Assembly: GCA_009840545.1 (NCBI GenBank)
Contig: VXNM01000010.1
Span: 960,968 to 1,024,967 of the forward strand
Length of the DNA: 64,000 nucleotides
Direction: 5' to 3'
Source: Gammaproteobacteria bacterium
Lineage (GTDB): Bacteria; Pseudomonadota; Gammaproteobacteria; Pseudomonadales; Azotimanducaceae
How positions within the stretch are numbered: the first letter of the stretch is position 1; the number at the start of each line of letters is the position of its first letter. This document shows, in pieces, positions 1 through 9,105 of this stretch. The notes beneath the pieces are model-generated. The model worked only from the letters and a program-made list of their open reading frames with translations. It made no database searches and had not been told where the DNA came from. The position numbers were made by a program, and so were the translations under genes.

Positions 1-268
1 CGTTGGTTATGTTGAACGTCAGAGTTCTATTGCAGGAAGAATTTGTGACTTCGTACTTGACGTGGTAGGAAGTCTGACTTTGCCGCCAATCATTCATCGT
101 TTCGATTTGAACAATGCGCTTGAGTTCAGTATCGTCGGATTCGGACAATACAGTCGCACGCATCCAATCGTTCACAACTCCGGGGTCTAGCTTCTTCACT
201 TCGCACCATCCGCTGGTACACCATGCTGAAGCGCAGACGAATAATGTGAGGCTTAGTGCTTTCTTCAT
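1..268 (-). CDS. Small exported protein, first member of a tandem paralogue array (3' end outside window)
   Basis: The reading frame starts at ATG 266-268 and runs off the left edge, so only about 89 N-terminal residues are visible. They begin MKKALSLTLFVCASAWC, a Lys-rich start and hydrophobic core typical of a signal peptide, followed by KKLDPGVVNDWMRATV. The next two genes on this strand encode near-identical N-termini, so this is the most downstream visible member of a three-gene array. It is preceded by a 166-base spacer that recurs before the second gene. No known domain is recognised. A function in the periplasm or outer membrane is an inference from the signal peptide only. Confidence 0.75.
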   Translation of the reverse strand, partial: MKKALSLTLFVCASAWCTSGWCEVKKLDPGVVNDWMRATVLSESDDTELKRIVQIETMNDWRQSQTSYHVKYEVTNSSCNRTLTFNITN

Positions 269-434
269 AACAATCTCCGAATGTCCTAACGTGTGGCTAA
301 AAGAAACTTGGTAAGGGAGTCAAGAATGGAATACAGTCAGCTGCGGGTTCAACTGTAGCCGCCACGTCCATTTAGACACCGTTCTAGTTCGACTCCTGTC
401 ATCAATCTTTGATTCGCGGTCCGAAGGCAAATTC

Positions 435-1094
435 TCATGATGCCGGAGTTTCTTTTGTGTTCCTGCTCGGTGTATCTTCGAGCGGACAGTGCTCATTGGA
501 CCAGTCTAATTTTTCAGCGAACCCTTGCAGATCTAGGTCAAAGCTTGTGCTAGTCCCAAAGGCACTGATACGAACACGCGCCTCGTAACCGGCCTGAAAT
601 TCGCGCAATGTTCGTATTACATCCCGCTGGTTCGAGACGACCAAAACAGGCATTCCGTCTTGAACTTGATACTCGACATCCACGTCCATAATTGGGCGTG
701 CGTCGTTTGGTTGTTTCTTCCTATAAGATCTGATTAGAACTTTTGGATCTTCAATTTGAACTGAATCGGTTTCCCGATCACCTTCAATAGACTTGACCCA
801 GTCGGGATAAAAGGAATTTCCATGAAAGTCGGTGAAGTTGAACGTGAGAGTTCTCTTGCACGAGGAATTCATGACTTCGTACCTGACATGGTAGAAAGTG
901 TCATGTCTTGTCCAATTCACGATCGTAGAGCTATGAACGACACGTTTGAGTTCGGTATCGTCCGAATCTGAAGATACGGTCGCACGCATCCAATCGTTCA
1001 CAACTCCCGGGTCTAGCTTCTTCTCTTCGCACCATCCGCTGGTACACCATGTTGAAACGCAGACGAATAATGTGAGGCCTACTGCTTTCTTCAT
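435..1094 (-). CDS. Small exported protein, second member of tandem paralogue array
   Basis: A 219-residue protein starting at ATG 1094. It has a signal peptide (MKKAVGLTLFVCVSTWC) and a hydrophilic mature part with beta-rich patterning (TFYHVRYEVMNSSCKRTLTF; MDVDVEYQVQDGMPVLVV). The C-terminal tail EHCPLEDTPSRNTKETPAS is nearly identical to that of the neighbour at 1261-1914. Mature domains of the two genes agree in spacing (RYEVMNS, RTLT, DVEYQ, RDV.RT) but differ at many positions. Conserved cysteines in the NSSC/NSDC and EHCPLED positions could form a disulfide in the periplasm. No family is recognised. Whether the cysteine near the signal-peptide end is a lipobox is unclear, because the preceding residues do not fit the consensus well. 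Confidence 0.8.
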   Translation of the reverse strand: MKKAVGLTLFVCVSTWCTSGWCEEKKLDPGVVNDWMRATVSSDSDDTELKRVVHSSTIVNWTRHDTFYHVRYEVMNSSCKRTLTFNFTDFHGNSFYPDWVKSIEGDRETDSVQIEDPKVLIRSYRKKQPNDARPIMDVDVEYQVQDGMPVLVVSNQRDVIRTLREFQAGYEARVRISAFGTSTSFDLDLQGFAEKLDWSNEHCPLEDTPSRNTKETPAS

Positions 1095-1260
1095 AAAAAT
1101 CTCCGAATGTCCTAACGTGTGGCTAAAGGAAACTTGGAAAGGGAGTCAAGAACGGAATATTGTCTGGTGCGGGTTCAACTGTAGCCGCCTCGTCCATTTA
1201 GTCAGCATTCTAGTTCGACTCTTGTCATCAATCTTTGATTCTTGGTCCGAAGGGAAATTC

Positions 1261-1914
1261 TCACGATGCCGGAGTTTCTTTTGTGTTCCTGCTCTGTGTA
1301 TCTTCGAGCGGACAGTGCTCATTGGCCCATCCCGCCTTGTCGCCGAATTCATTCAGATCGACCGTAAATTCGTAATCATGTTCAAAAGCAATCACACGAA
1401 CTCTTGCAGACACACCCCTTTTGAACGAGCGTACAGTACGAGTTACATCTCGCTGGTCCAAAACAACCAACGCTGGCAATCCATCATGCAATTGGTATTC
1501 GACATCTAAATCCATGACGGGAGAGTTCCTATCCGATTCGATAAGTGACCTGACAAGAACTTTGGGTTTCTCAAGTTCTGACGATTCTCGCTTCGCATCG
1601 AGTTCAATAAGCGAAACCCAGTCTTCAGTCCAAGAGTGACCGTGTTCATCAGTTGCGTAAATCGTGAGAGTTCTGTGACAGTCAGAATTCATCACTTCGT
1701 ATCTAAGATGGTTAGAAACGCGACTTGATCTCCATTGATCCATCGTTGTACTGTGAACGATACGCTTGACTTCGTTCTTGTCGGAATCTGTCGTTATTGA
1801 CGAACGCATCCAACCATTGATGACTCCAGGATCCAGCTTGTTCTCTTCGCACCCTCCGCTGGTACACCATGTTGAAACGCAGACGAATAATGTGAGGCCT
1901 ACTGCTTTCTTCAT
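1261..1914 (-). CDS. Small exported protein, third member of tandem paralogue array
   Basis: A 217-residue paralogue of the gene at 435-1094. I chose ATG 1914 rather than an upstream in-frame start because it reproduces the MKKAVGLTLFVCVSTWC signal peptide shared by all copies. The mature part keeps the framework (LRYEVMNSDC, RTLT, MDLDVEYQLHDGLPALVV, RDVTRTVR) but has many substitutions. The tail EHCPLEDTQSRNTKETPAS differs by one residue from its neighbour. It is the first gene of the array in transcription order. Function unknown; the conserved ends and variable centre are discussed in the findings. Confidence 0.8.
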   Translation of the reverse strand: MKKAVGLTLFVCVSTWCTSGGCEENKLDPGVINGWMRSSITTDSDKNEVKRIVHSTTMDQWRSSRVSNHLRYEVMNSDCHRTLTIYATDEHGHSWTEDWVSLIELDAKRESSELEKPKVLVRSLIESDRNSPVMDLDVEYQLHDGLPALVVLDQRDVTRTVRSFKRGVSARVRVIAFEHDYEFTVDLNEFGDKAGWANEHCPLEDTQSRNTKETPAS

Positions 1915-2130
1915 AACAATCTCCAAGTGGTCCATTTTTGGTTCTAGGTATCTTAGCAATAGATGCTGAGATTGTGCTACTGGTTTCAACTATTACAACC
2001 ACTCTTAAGTACAGAGCGGTTCTTGTCATACTCTATATCCATCTAACGAACTCACGGTCTTGCCCTGCAAGTGTTGTCACTCTGCAACAGACGTTAGAGA
2101 CTTGAAAACAGCTCCGATGCTGAATCCAAG

Positions 2131-5100
2131 TTAATGCCGCTCCGTTTTGGTCCACCTTATGGCGTCAGCAACCACTGCCCAAGTATCTGAAACACCAACA
2201 AATTCCACGTGAACAGTACCTGCAACTAGATCAAACTCACCAATTTTGTTCCATCCTCGTCGAAGATCTGCCACTTTGACGGAGATAGGATTCGTAGTGG
2301 ATCCGTCGGTTACATTTAGCTCGTAATCTCCCTTGTCTCCTAAGCCTTCCGTCCACCTGGGGGAAAAGTAATAGTCGAGGGTCCATTGACCCGCTTCCGG
2401 TACTTGTGCACCAAACACCGCCTTGGGTATTTCCAGTCCTTTTCGGATCCAAATATACGTAGCAGTGGTGCGAAATCTCCCAAATCCATACGTAACGGAT
2501 TGACGGTGCCACAGCCCTGGCGGCCAACGATATTCAAACAGATAGTAGTTTCCGCTAAACCAAGGAATCCCATTGTCCAACTCTCCCGCCATCCTCGGTT
2601 CCCGAAACCATCCCAGGGGCCCAGCACGAGTTTTGCGGTTCAGGTTGGGATTTGTCTGGAATACGACGAAACCAGGGTCCAGATCATCGACGATGATTCC
2701 CAAATGGCGTGTAGGCTGCCACGGACTTTGCTCCTCGAAAGGCTCGATTGCCGAATCCAATCGCTCTTCAATCAATGGAGAAGAACGGGTTAGGTCGATT
2801 TCATTTCGGTTCAATGAAAGCCCAGGGTCGAAATGCACCATCCGAGGTTCGTAGCTTGTAACAAGATTGATTTTCTTGGCGGAATTTCCGTCCACCCTGA
2901 CTGCCTTCGAACTCGTCAAGATGGGATATCGCCACTCTCTTGAACGTTCATTTGGATAACGAAGTCGCACATATCCTGCGACATCTTTCATGTTGCGTAC
3001 GTGAACGCTTGTTTGATATTGAGGTGAACCGTTTGTATCGTCCTCCATTCGAACGACTTCTATTGGTGAGACGGTGTAACCGGGCAGTTTCGATGTGTGA
3101 ATCCATTCGACAAGGAACGGGTCAACGATGACTTCATGTGTTTCGGCTGCTTGCAGCAGGTCGTTGTAGGTGAAGTTACCTCCAAAGTGCTCTTTTCTGA
3201 CAGCTCCAAGCCATGCTTCGATTTTGTCGGAGCCGTTCGCATCCAGAAGCGCTCTGGCTATTTCCGAACTCTTGAGCATCAGGAGTTCGAAGTCCTGTTG
3301 GTCACCGTTTGAGGTGGGAAGTTCCGGTAGTGCAATGTTCGTGAGATTGCTATAGGTAGAAGTTCTTTTCAAGTAGTCGTCTTCTAGCCGTTGAAGTGTT
3401 CCCCAAAGTCCTTTGCCGGAAAAGTGTTCCTCGGAGATTGCGTCTTCAAGACCATATGCTGATCCAAAGAGGCTGAGTTGGGTCACATCGAGAACGTTTA
3501 GTGCCCAATACACGGAAAAGGGATGAAGTTCATCGCTCGTAATCAATGAAACCAGCGACAACATGATTTGATCCAGGATGTGGGAGAGCTCTCCCGTTGC
3601 AGATGTTCCATGAGACCACAGACGATTGGGAAGGCTAGTCCACGGATTGTCAGTTGCAACGCCCATCCCGAAATACTGCGCCACGATTTCCAGGTGAAGT
3701 TCCTCGCGGCGAGTGTCTTCGGGTTCTTCTTTGTCTATGGTCTGGAATATCCGATCTAGTCTGGCAGTTGGAAAGCCGTGTTCTTTGAGGAGAACGATTC
3801 CGGGCAAGCTGTCGGCAGAATCCATGCGCCATCCACCAGAGACCATGCGAAGACGGCGCGGTACTTCGACAAACGCCAACGATTTATGGACAACCTCGAG
3901 TTCTTTCCCACTTAAGAAGTCAAGCAAATCACTCATCTCGGACTGAAGCGCGTCTTCAGCTAGCGAGAGCACAAACAAATTGCGAGTGTGACGTCTGTGA
4001 AGGTAGAGAGAGAGCTCGATCTCGCCCAACTGAAAGGAATCTGTCCGAAAATCTGATGCAAACAGTCCTATTTCCGATACGGGATTTTCGGGTTGAAGCC
4101 GGAATGTCGAATTTTCGTTCTTGGCTAGCGGCGCACCTGTCCCTACAACGGTCCAGTCTTCTTGTTTCAATTCGACCTCAACATCCAGGTCGAAGTAGTC
4201 GGAGCCACTTTGTTTTCGGGAGTAGCTGTTGTCCACGACTCCAGGTTGGGGATACCAGTAACTGCCCGGCATCAATGCCACAAAATTGGAGTGAAACACG
4301 GAACCATCCTGCCCAAACATTGATACGGCTTGGGCTTGTATGTCCGGATCTGTAAGGTAGTCGACCTGGCTGTCGAAATAGGCGAACCTTGGGTCGGGTA
4401 CCCCAGATGCGACGATTCTTAGGGAATGAGATTTGGCACCTGTCAATTGATTTGGAATTTCTATTTCAAGCAAGCCGTCTTGAAACGCATACTCCGTGGT
4501 TTGTCCATCAAGCTCTAGACGTGTGATGTCCATGGCTGGATTAAGCGTGAACACCAATGAACTGGGAGCGTCTTCGTCAACGTCGAAGTGGAAAGTGAGA
4601 TCAAACTCCAATCGTTTCCCGGGTTCGATGTCGATATTGCCTTCGATCCTCGAGATGTCCATTCGATGATCCCAGTTGTAGTTTGCGTGAACCTCGTTCC
4701 ATTTCTGAGGTTTGCTGAATTGCTCTACAACACTCCAAGCACCGACCGAAAATGAGAAAACACACACAAGGAGCAATACACCCGCCGCGGAGAGACTGAC
4801 AGGGAGTGCAGCGGTATCCCACCTGTGAGGCAGCGTGGAAGTCAACAACAGGAGAGTTCCAGCAAGGAAAACCGTTGCGAGACGAATCGCGACGGAAGAC
4901 CATGAAGCGAACTCGGGAATGAGGTCTGACACGAAGAGAGTGTCGTTGGACGATGGCGAAACCACACCCAAGAGAGAATAGGGAACTTCAAGCACTAGCG
5001 TGTACCATCCGAGCACGGTAGCTAGGCCCACAGCGATAACAAGCAGACGAAAGCGCAATAGCTGAGAGAGGAAGACAAAGAACGCTCCCCAAAATACAAG

Positions 5101-5604
5101 CGTTGCTGGCGCGTCCACGAGCAAAAGATTGATGACCGAGTGAAATTGCAATGTGTCGCCAAAGTCAAAATCTGTTGCGTTTGCGACTAGCCCAAAGACT
5201 TGCATGGCTAACAAGTTGGCCGCCACGATGAACCAGACCAAACCCGCAATTCCCAGCACGCGTCCAGTCAGATATTCAAGATTGGTGATAGGTTTGGAGT
5301 TCAACACTTCTTCGATGCTGTTACGCGTGTGTTGGTGAGCCGCATCGAATATCAAGAACAAGACTGCGGCTTGAAACATCAGGAAGAATGTGGGTTCGAT
5401 ATTTCCCAGCAGATAGAAGGGGGTTTCGCCTCCGTGCGAGGGAGATACCGGCGCCAGAGACACGAGATAAAGGCACGAAAGCACATAGCCCACGGTTGAA
5501 CACAGGATCAATATGAAGGCGAGAACCCAGAATCGAGCCAAGCGTGCCGCATTTCGCACTTCAAGGCGTGCAACACTGGCGATGTTTGTTGGACTCGGGT
5601 TCAC
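2131..5604 (-). CDS. ABC-2 permease / M1-peptidase-like fusion with golvesin-like C-terminus; zinc site lost
   Basis: A 1157-residue protein with a GTG start at 5604 and GGAAG five bases upstream. Residues about 20-290 contain several membrane segments in an ABC-2 transporter permease pattern. A periplasmic region resembling M1 aminopeptidases follows. Where M1 enzymes have HExxHQWFG, this protein reads LEIVAQYFG (around residue 640), and the downstream NEGF glutamate is also missing, so zinc binding and catalysis should be lost. The last ~100 residues, ending in VVADAIRWTK, resemble golvesin C-terminal-like domains. Known family members usually sit beside an ABC ATPase gene. None is adjacent here: upstream is a gene-free stretch and downstream is the paralogue array. 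Possible roles are an orphan exporter subunit or an envelope scaffold; this is inference. Confidence 0.75.
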   Translation of the reverse strand: MNPSPTNIASVARLEVRNAARLARFWVLAFILILCSTVGYVLSCLYLVSLAPVSPSHGGETPFYLLGNIEPTFFLMFQAAVLFLIFDAAHQHTRNSIEEVLNSKPITNLEYLTGRVLGIAGLVWFIVAANLLAMQVFGLVANATDFDFGDTLQFHSVINLLLVDAPATLVFWGAFFVFLSQLLRFRLLVIAVGLATVLGWYTLVLEVPYSLLGVVSPSSNDTLFVSDLIPEFASWSSVAIRLATVFLAGTLLLLTSTLPHRWDTAALPVSLSAAGVLLLVCVFSFSVGAWSVVEQFSKPQKWNEVHANYNWDHRMDISRIEGNIDIEPGKRLEFDLTFHFDVDEDAPSSLVFTLNPAMDITRLELDGQTTEYAFQDGLLEIEIPNQLTGAKSHSLRIVASGVPDPRFAYFDSQVDYLTDPDIQAQAVSMFGQDGSVFHSNFVALMPGSYWYPQPGVVDNSYSRKQSGSDYFDLDVEVELKQEDWTVVGTGAPLAKNENSTFRLQPENPVSEIGLFASDFRTDSFQLGEIELSLYLHRRHTRNLFVLSLAEDALQSEMSDLLDFLSGKELEVVHKSLAFVEVPRRLRMVSGGWRMDSADSLPGIVLLKEHGFPTARLDRIFQTIDKEEPEDTRREELHLEIVAQYFGMGVATDNPWTSLPNRLWSHGTSATGELSHILDQIMLSLVSLITSDELHPFSVYWALNVLDVTQLSLFGSAYGLEDAISEEHFSGKGLWGTLQRLEDDYLKRTSTYSNLTNIALPELPTSNGDQQDFELLMLKSSEIARALLDANGSDKIEAWLGAVRKEHFGGNFTYNDLLQAAETHEVIVDPFLVEWIHTSKLPGYTVSPIEVVRMEDDTNGSPQYQTSVHVRNMKDVAGYVRLRYPNERSREWRYPILTSSKAVRVDGNSAKKINLVTSYEPRMVHFDPGLSLNRNEIDLTRSSPLIEERLDSAIEPFEEQSPWQPTRHLGIIVDDLDPGFVVFQTNPNLNRKTRAGPLGWFREPRMAGELDNGIPWFSGNYYLFEYRWPPGLWHRQSVTYGFGRFRTTATYIWIRKGLEIPKAVFGAQVPEAGQWTLDYYFSPRWTEGLGDKGDYELNVTDGSTTNPISVKVADLRRGWNKIGEFDLVAGTVHVEFVGVSDTWAVVADAIRWTKTERH

Positions 5605-5969
5605 GAATACTTCCGATGTTCTTCGAGTTAGTTACAAAGAGAAAAGCAATTCTTGTGCCATGTATGGCCGGCTGTTGGATTCAGTGCTTGCCACTCCACA
5701 AGAGTTGGATGTATCCGACCAAGTCAGCTGTGTTCAGTCGCCCTTCTTGCAAAGGCTTGCTACCAGGCTGATCTCGCGGAAGGGTGCGAACTCGTTGCAG
5801 CGAAGAATCCGATGCCGGCACAAATTACATTATTGGCAACCTTAATCCGAGTAATTTTGGGAATTGGGGTGAAGAGCGCTGATTCGTGCAGGTAACACAG
5901 GATGGGCGTATCTACCCATCGAACATTGAGATACTCTATACTCACTTCGTTTATTTCTAAGGATTGCAA
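5605..5969. other. Intergenic stretch without recognised gene
   Basis: A 365-base gap between the divergent permease/peptidase-like gene and the GYD gene. Short open frames here have no protein-like features. In particular I see no remnant of the ABC ATPase expected next to the neighbouring permease. TATACT at 5937-5942 could be a -10 element for the GYD gene, but I see no convincing -35 at the right distance. Confidence 0.5.
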
Positions 5970-6290
5970 ATGTCGAAATACCTGTTTCAGGCGAGCTATA
6001 CGCAAGCTGGAGTAAAAGGGCTTCTGAAGGAAGGTGGAAGTAGCAGACGGGATGCTCTCAGAGAAACGATCGAGGGCTTGGGCGGTTCTTTAGAAGGGAT
6101 GTACTACGCCTTTGGAGACGTAGATCTTCTCATGGTTGTGGATCTTCCTGATGAGTCTTCAGCTGTTGCTCTGTCAATGTTCATTGGAGCTGCTGGTGCA
6201 CTTGATGTGACAATGAGAGTCTTAGTTTCTCCGGAAACAATCGACGAGGCAATTCGCAAAAACGTCGCCTATCGGGCGCCTGGCGAATAG
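5970..6290 (+). CDS. GYD-domain protein
   Basis: A 106-residue cytoplasmic protein. ATG 5970 is preceded by AAGGA at 5959-5963. The sequence (YLFQASYTQAGVKGLLKEGG, then LGGSLEGMYYAFGDVDLLMVVDLPD) matches the GYD family, small ferredoxin-like alpha/beta proteins of about 100 residues. No catalytic residues are established for the family, and its role is mostly unknown. It stands alone on the plus strand between two minus-strand genes, with a pair of hairpins right after its stop. Confidence 0.8.
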   Translation: MSKYLFQASYTQAGVKGLLKEGGSSRRDALRETIEGLGGSLEGMYYAFGDVDLLMVVDLPDESSAVALSMFIGAAGALDVTMRVLVSPETIDEAIRKNVAYRAPGE

Positions 6291-6295
6291 TCTTC

Positions 6296-6335
6296 ACTCA
6301 GTTGTTACTGAGTCCTCGTGGTTGCAAGCCACGAG
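6296..6335. terminator. Two adjacent hairpins between convergent genes
   Basis: ACTCAG/CTGAGT (6296-6313, 6-base arms) and CTCGTGG/CCACGAG (6315-6335, 7-base arms) follow directly on each other between the convergent ends of the GYD gene and the TonB-dependent receptor. There is no long T tract on either strand, so classical intrinsic termination is uncertain. Confidence 0.4.
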
Positions 6336-6348
6336 TTGAATTTGTTAC

Positions 6349-8463
6349 TCAAGATCCGTGAGACGGTAGAGAGTAAACAATACCTACGAACACCTGTCTT
6401 GGGTGGCCCGGGAAGTATCGATAGCTGCCGAAGGCATAGTCGGCTCTGTCTGCATACGCTGCATCCAATGCATTGATGAGCTTCATCGACGTTCGCCATC
6501 TCGAGCTCCAAGTCCAGTCGAAGCGGGCGTTCACAAGGATGTGTCCTCCGTATCTTGCGGAGTTTGCTGCATCGATGTAGTGTGAGCCTACCCGGTTTAC
6601 TTCCATTTCAAACAGCGCGGAGCGGGATGGACGGTATCGCCATCTAGCATTTGCTATTAGAGAAGGTGCGGAGTCCACATCTGCACCGTCCACAATTCGC
6701 TCACCTCGAGAGAGATTTCGCGCAAATGCATACTTGTGTGAGGCCACACTGGCTATCAGACCCAGCTCATTTTTCTCTGTCAGAGCCCAAGATAGGTCGA
6801 ACTCGGCACCTTGCGACTCTATTTTTCCGTCGCTAACGTTCAATCCTTCGGCGTCGCGAAAGATTAGGTCCCGGTTAGTCTCGTTGTACATGGAAACGCT
6901 CATATTGAAAGGGTGGCCTTGAAATTGGATTCCCACCTCCAAAGATCTTAGTTTCTCACTATCTAAGTCGGCGACAGATTGTCCGCTCTGTAGTCGATAA
7001 AGTTCCGTGGTTTGAGGTGGACGATAGCCCCAACCAACCAATCCCCAGACAGAGGTCTGGTCTGCAACAAGGTGCCTGTAGCCAATGCGTGTAGCGACAT
7101 TCGCAAAGTCGTCGGTCCGGTTTGCCGGCCGTGAATATAAGCATCCTCCAAATCCACATTGAGACCCATCATCTTTGGTATTACCCACCAGGTGTCGATT
7201 GGTGTAGTCGTAGTTGACCAGTTCGACGCGCATGCTTTGACTAAATTCGCCACTAGAGTTTGGGGTGTACGTAAGGCTATGGAACAGAGCACCCGACGAA
7301 GATGTGACATCGTAGTTGTAGTGGATTCCCTTGGGTCTTGTGGCCGCAAGAAACGCCGATCCACGTGTCTCGTTTTCTTGGACTTGCAAGAGTTGTGCAT
7401 TCATTCTTTCCAGCTGGACACCAACAGTAAGAGAAACTGGCTCAAGTTCTCTTGACCAGTGCATTACTGCTCCAAAGCTAGTCTGGGAGTTCTTTTCGAA
7501 TGGTTGACCTGGCAAAAAGTGCTGTCGAAACTTCATCATGGATCGCCGCATGTAAGGGCTCACATAGAGGTCGCCAAAGTCCGTGGTGGTGGTCCAGTGG
7601 CTAGTAACACGCAATGACCTCGCATCCCGGAACGCTTCTGGGTTTGGGTTCGATCTCCGAAGATCGGATTGTTCGTAGGATTTAAACCCTCTTACATAGC
7701 CCCCGGTCTCTTGGTTCAGCAAAGTCAGCGACAATGCGTGTGCTACATCCCAAGTACCAAGCTCGTAACGGGACTGTCCGTTGAATTTCTGTTGGCTAAA
7801 TCCCGTGGCATCGCGGTAACCATTGGTGGATTTGGATAGAAATTTGACTCGAAATCCTGCTTGCTGGTAGTCCGTTTGAATTTTCCAGTAGTCGTAAGGA
7901 CCGCCTTCCATCCCCAAGTGCGAAATAGCATCCCCATCTAGAAATGATCGAACATTGATTACTCCGTGAAGAGCATTTCCTCCAAAAAGGGGACTTGCCG
8001 GTCCACGGAGTACTTCAATTTCGTCTGCTTGTTCGGTATTGAGCTCAAAGAGCCCATTTACGTTGCAAAATCCCACAGGTCTGACAGGGACGTTGTCTTC
8101 CAAGAATAAGAACGCCCCGCACGCTCCAGCACCGGCGAGTACAGCGGATCGAATCCCCGTAAGGTGTTCTTGACCGGATCCTCGTACTACCCATACTCCG
8201 GGGAAGCGGGAGAATATCTCGTTTGGGTGACTTGCACTGACAAGGGAAATTGTCTCTGCATCAACGGAAGACGAACTGCCGTGAAGGGTTCGTTGAATCA
8301 AGCTCCTCGGATCGGAGACAACAATTACTTCCTCAATCTCATCGTTGTCCAGGTCCGATTCCTCTTCGGAATCGGACCCATGTTGAGAGGCATCGCTAGG
8401 TACTAGCCACAGAGCTGTGAACAGGTAAGCTAGAACGCGCGTGCGACGACTTAATAAACGCAT
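6349..8463 (-). CDS. TonB-dependent outer-membrane receptor
   Basis: A 704-residue protein: signal peptide (MRLLSRRTRVLAYLFTALW), an acidic stretch with the TonB-box-like motif IEEVIVVSD (about residues 42-50), a plug domain (LRGPASPLFGGNALHGVINV) and a long beta-barrel region rich in aromatic and alternating residues. It would sit in the outer membrane and import an unknown ligand using TonB energy. It lies 81 bases downstream of the exported peroxiredoxin, on the same strand. The plug contains cysteines near ACGAF and FCNVN, which could form a disulfide. The barrel ends YSLPSHGS rather than with the usual terminal aromatic residue. Substrate cannot be read from the sequence. Confidence 0.9.
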   Translation of the reverse strand: MRLLSRRTRVLAYLFTALWLVPSDASQHGSDSEEESDLDNDEIEEVIVVSDPRSLIQRTLHGSSSSVDAETISLVSASHPNEIFSRFPGVWVVRGSGQEHLTGIRSAVLAGAGACGAFLFLEDNVPVRPVGFCNVNGLFELNTEQADEIEVLRGPASPLFGGNALHGVINVRSFLDGDAISHLGMEGGPYDYWKIQTDYQQAGFRVKFLSKSTNGYRDATGFSQQKFNGQSRYELGTWDVAHALSLTLLNQETGGYVRGFKSYEQSDLRRSNPNPEAFRDARSLRVTSHWTTTTDFGDLYVSPYMRRSMMKFRQHFLPGQPFEKNSQTSFGAVMHWSRELEPVSLTVGVQLERMNAQLLQVQENETRGSAFLAATRPKGIHYNYDVTSSSGALFHSLTYTPNSSGEFSQSMRVELVNYDYTNRHLVGNTKDDGSQCGFGGCLYSRPANRTDDFANVATRIGYRHLVADQTSVWGLVGWGYRPPQTTELYRLQSGQSVADLDSEKLRSLEVGIQFQGHPFNMSVSMYNETNRDLIFRDAEGLNVSDGKIESQGAEFDLSWALTEKNELGLIASVASHKYAFARNLSRGERIVDGADVDSAPSLIANARWRYRPSRSALFEMEVNRVGSHYIDAANSARYGGHILVNARFDWTWSSRWRTSMKLINALDAAYADRADYAFGSYRYFPGHPRQVFVGIVYSLPSHGS

Positions 8464-8544
8464 TCCATCGTGACTAGACTCTGTGGGTAACCGTCACCCG
8501 TTAGTTTGTTGCGGTCGATCACATTGAACCGACGCCAGAATGTC

Positions 8545-9105
8545 CTATGTCGCTTCAGCTCTATCTACCTTGAGCTCCTCAAGGGCGGTAACGGTATCTT
8601 CCGCTGCGGTCGCAACTTGTATCTTTCGATCAATCTTCAAGATCTTTCGATCCGTTCCAATGTAAAAAGTGTGGCGGTTTGGGAAACCATAATCGCTCAT
8701 CACGCCGTAAGCCTTTGCGGTTTCCTTGGTAGTATCCGAGAGAATTGGAAAGTCTGCACTGTATTTTTCTGCAAACTTCGTGTTGTCCTCGACCGAATCG
8801 ACACTGATCATGAAGTAACTGACCTGAAACTCTCGAATCTTGGGTCCGTTCTTTGCCATGGACTTACACTGTGCCGTGCATCCCGGCGTGTCGGCCTTTG
8901 GAAACCACGCAAGAACGACTGGACCATCTTTCAGCACGTCTGAAAGCTTGTAGCTCTTGCCGTCACTTGATGGAAGATCAAAATCTGGCGCGGTGTCGCC
9001 GACGGAGAGAGTTGCTTTTTCTTGTGCATCTTGAGCGTTCACTTGTCCGAAGGTAGCTAGAACGATTGCAACCAGCCCGGCAACAAATTTAGGTATTGAT
9101 TTCAT
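8545..9105 (-). CDS. Exported peroxiredoxin (AhpC/TSA, PrxQ-like)
   Basis: A 186-residue thiol peroxidase homologue. ATG 9105 was chosen over an upstream in-frame start because GAGGA precedes it and it gives a clean signal peptide ending VNAQ. The catalytic motif is FPKADTPGCTAQC. The first Cys is the expected peroxidatic residue. A second Cys lies four positions later (CxxxC), whereas the well-known PrxQ/Bcp proteins have five positions between them (CxxxxC). The thioredoxin-like fold continues through DFDLPSSDGK, SVDSVEDN and FYIGTD. The likely role is peroxide reduction in the periplasm; the reductant is unknown. Confidence 0.88.
   Translation of the reverse strand: MKSIPKFVAGLVAIVLATFGQVNAQDAQEKATLSVGDTAPDFDLPSSDGKSYKLSDVLKDGPVVLAWFPKADTPGCTAQCKSMAKNGPKIREFQVSYFMISVDSVEDNTKFAEKYSADFPILSDTTKETAKAYGVMSDYGFPNRHTFYIGTDRKILKIDRKIQVATAAEDTVTALEELKVDRAEAT

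Larger units (their letters stand above)
1..1914 (-). repeat. Tandem duplication array, period about 826 bases
   Basis: Three gene-plus-spacer units lie head to tail. Start codons are at 268, 1094 and 1914 and stop codons of the last two at 435 and 1261, giving spacings of 826, 820 and 826 bases. The spacers 269-434 and 1095-1260 are both 166 bases and clearly homologous over their whole length. Signal-peptide ends and the last roughly 20 codons are almost identical between copies, while the middle of each gene is strongly diverged. The sequence upstream of 1914 is different, so the array begins there. Confidence 0.85.

Noticed and set aside
946..1509. Plus-strand open frame of 187 codons
   Set aside because: It is antisense to two tandem minus-strand paralogues and recurs in each copy only because the DNA is duplicated.
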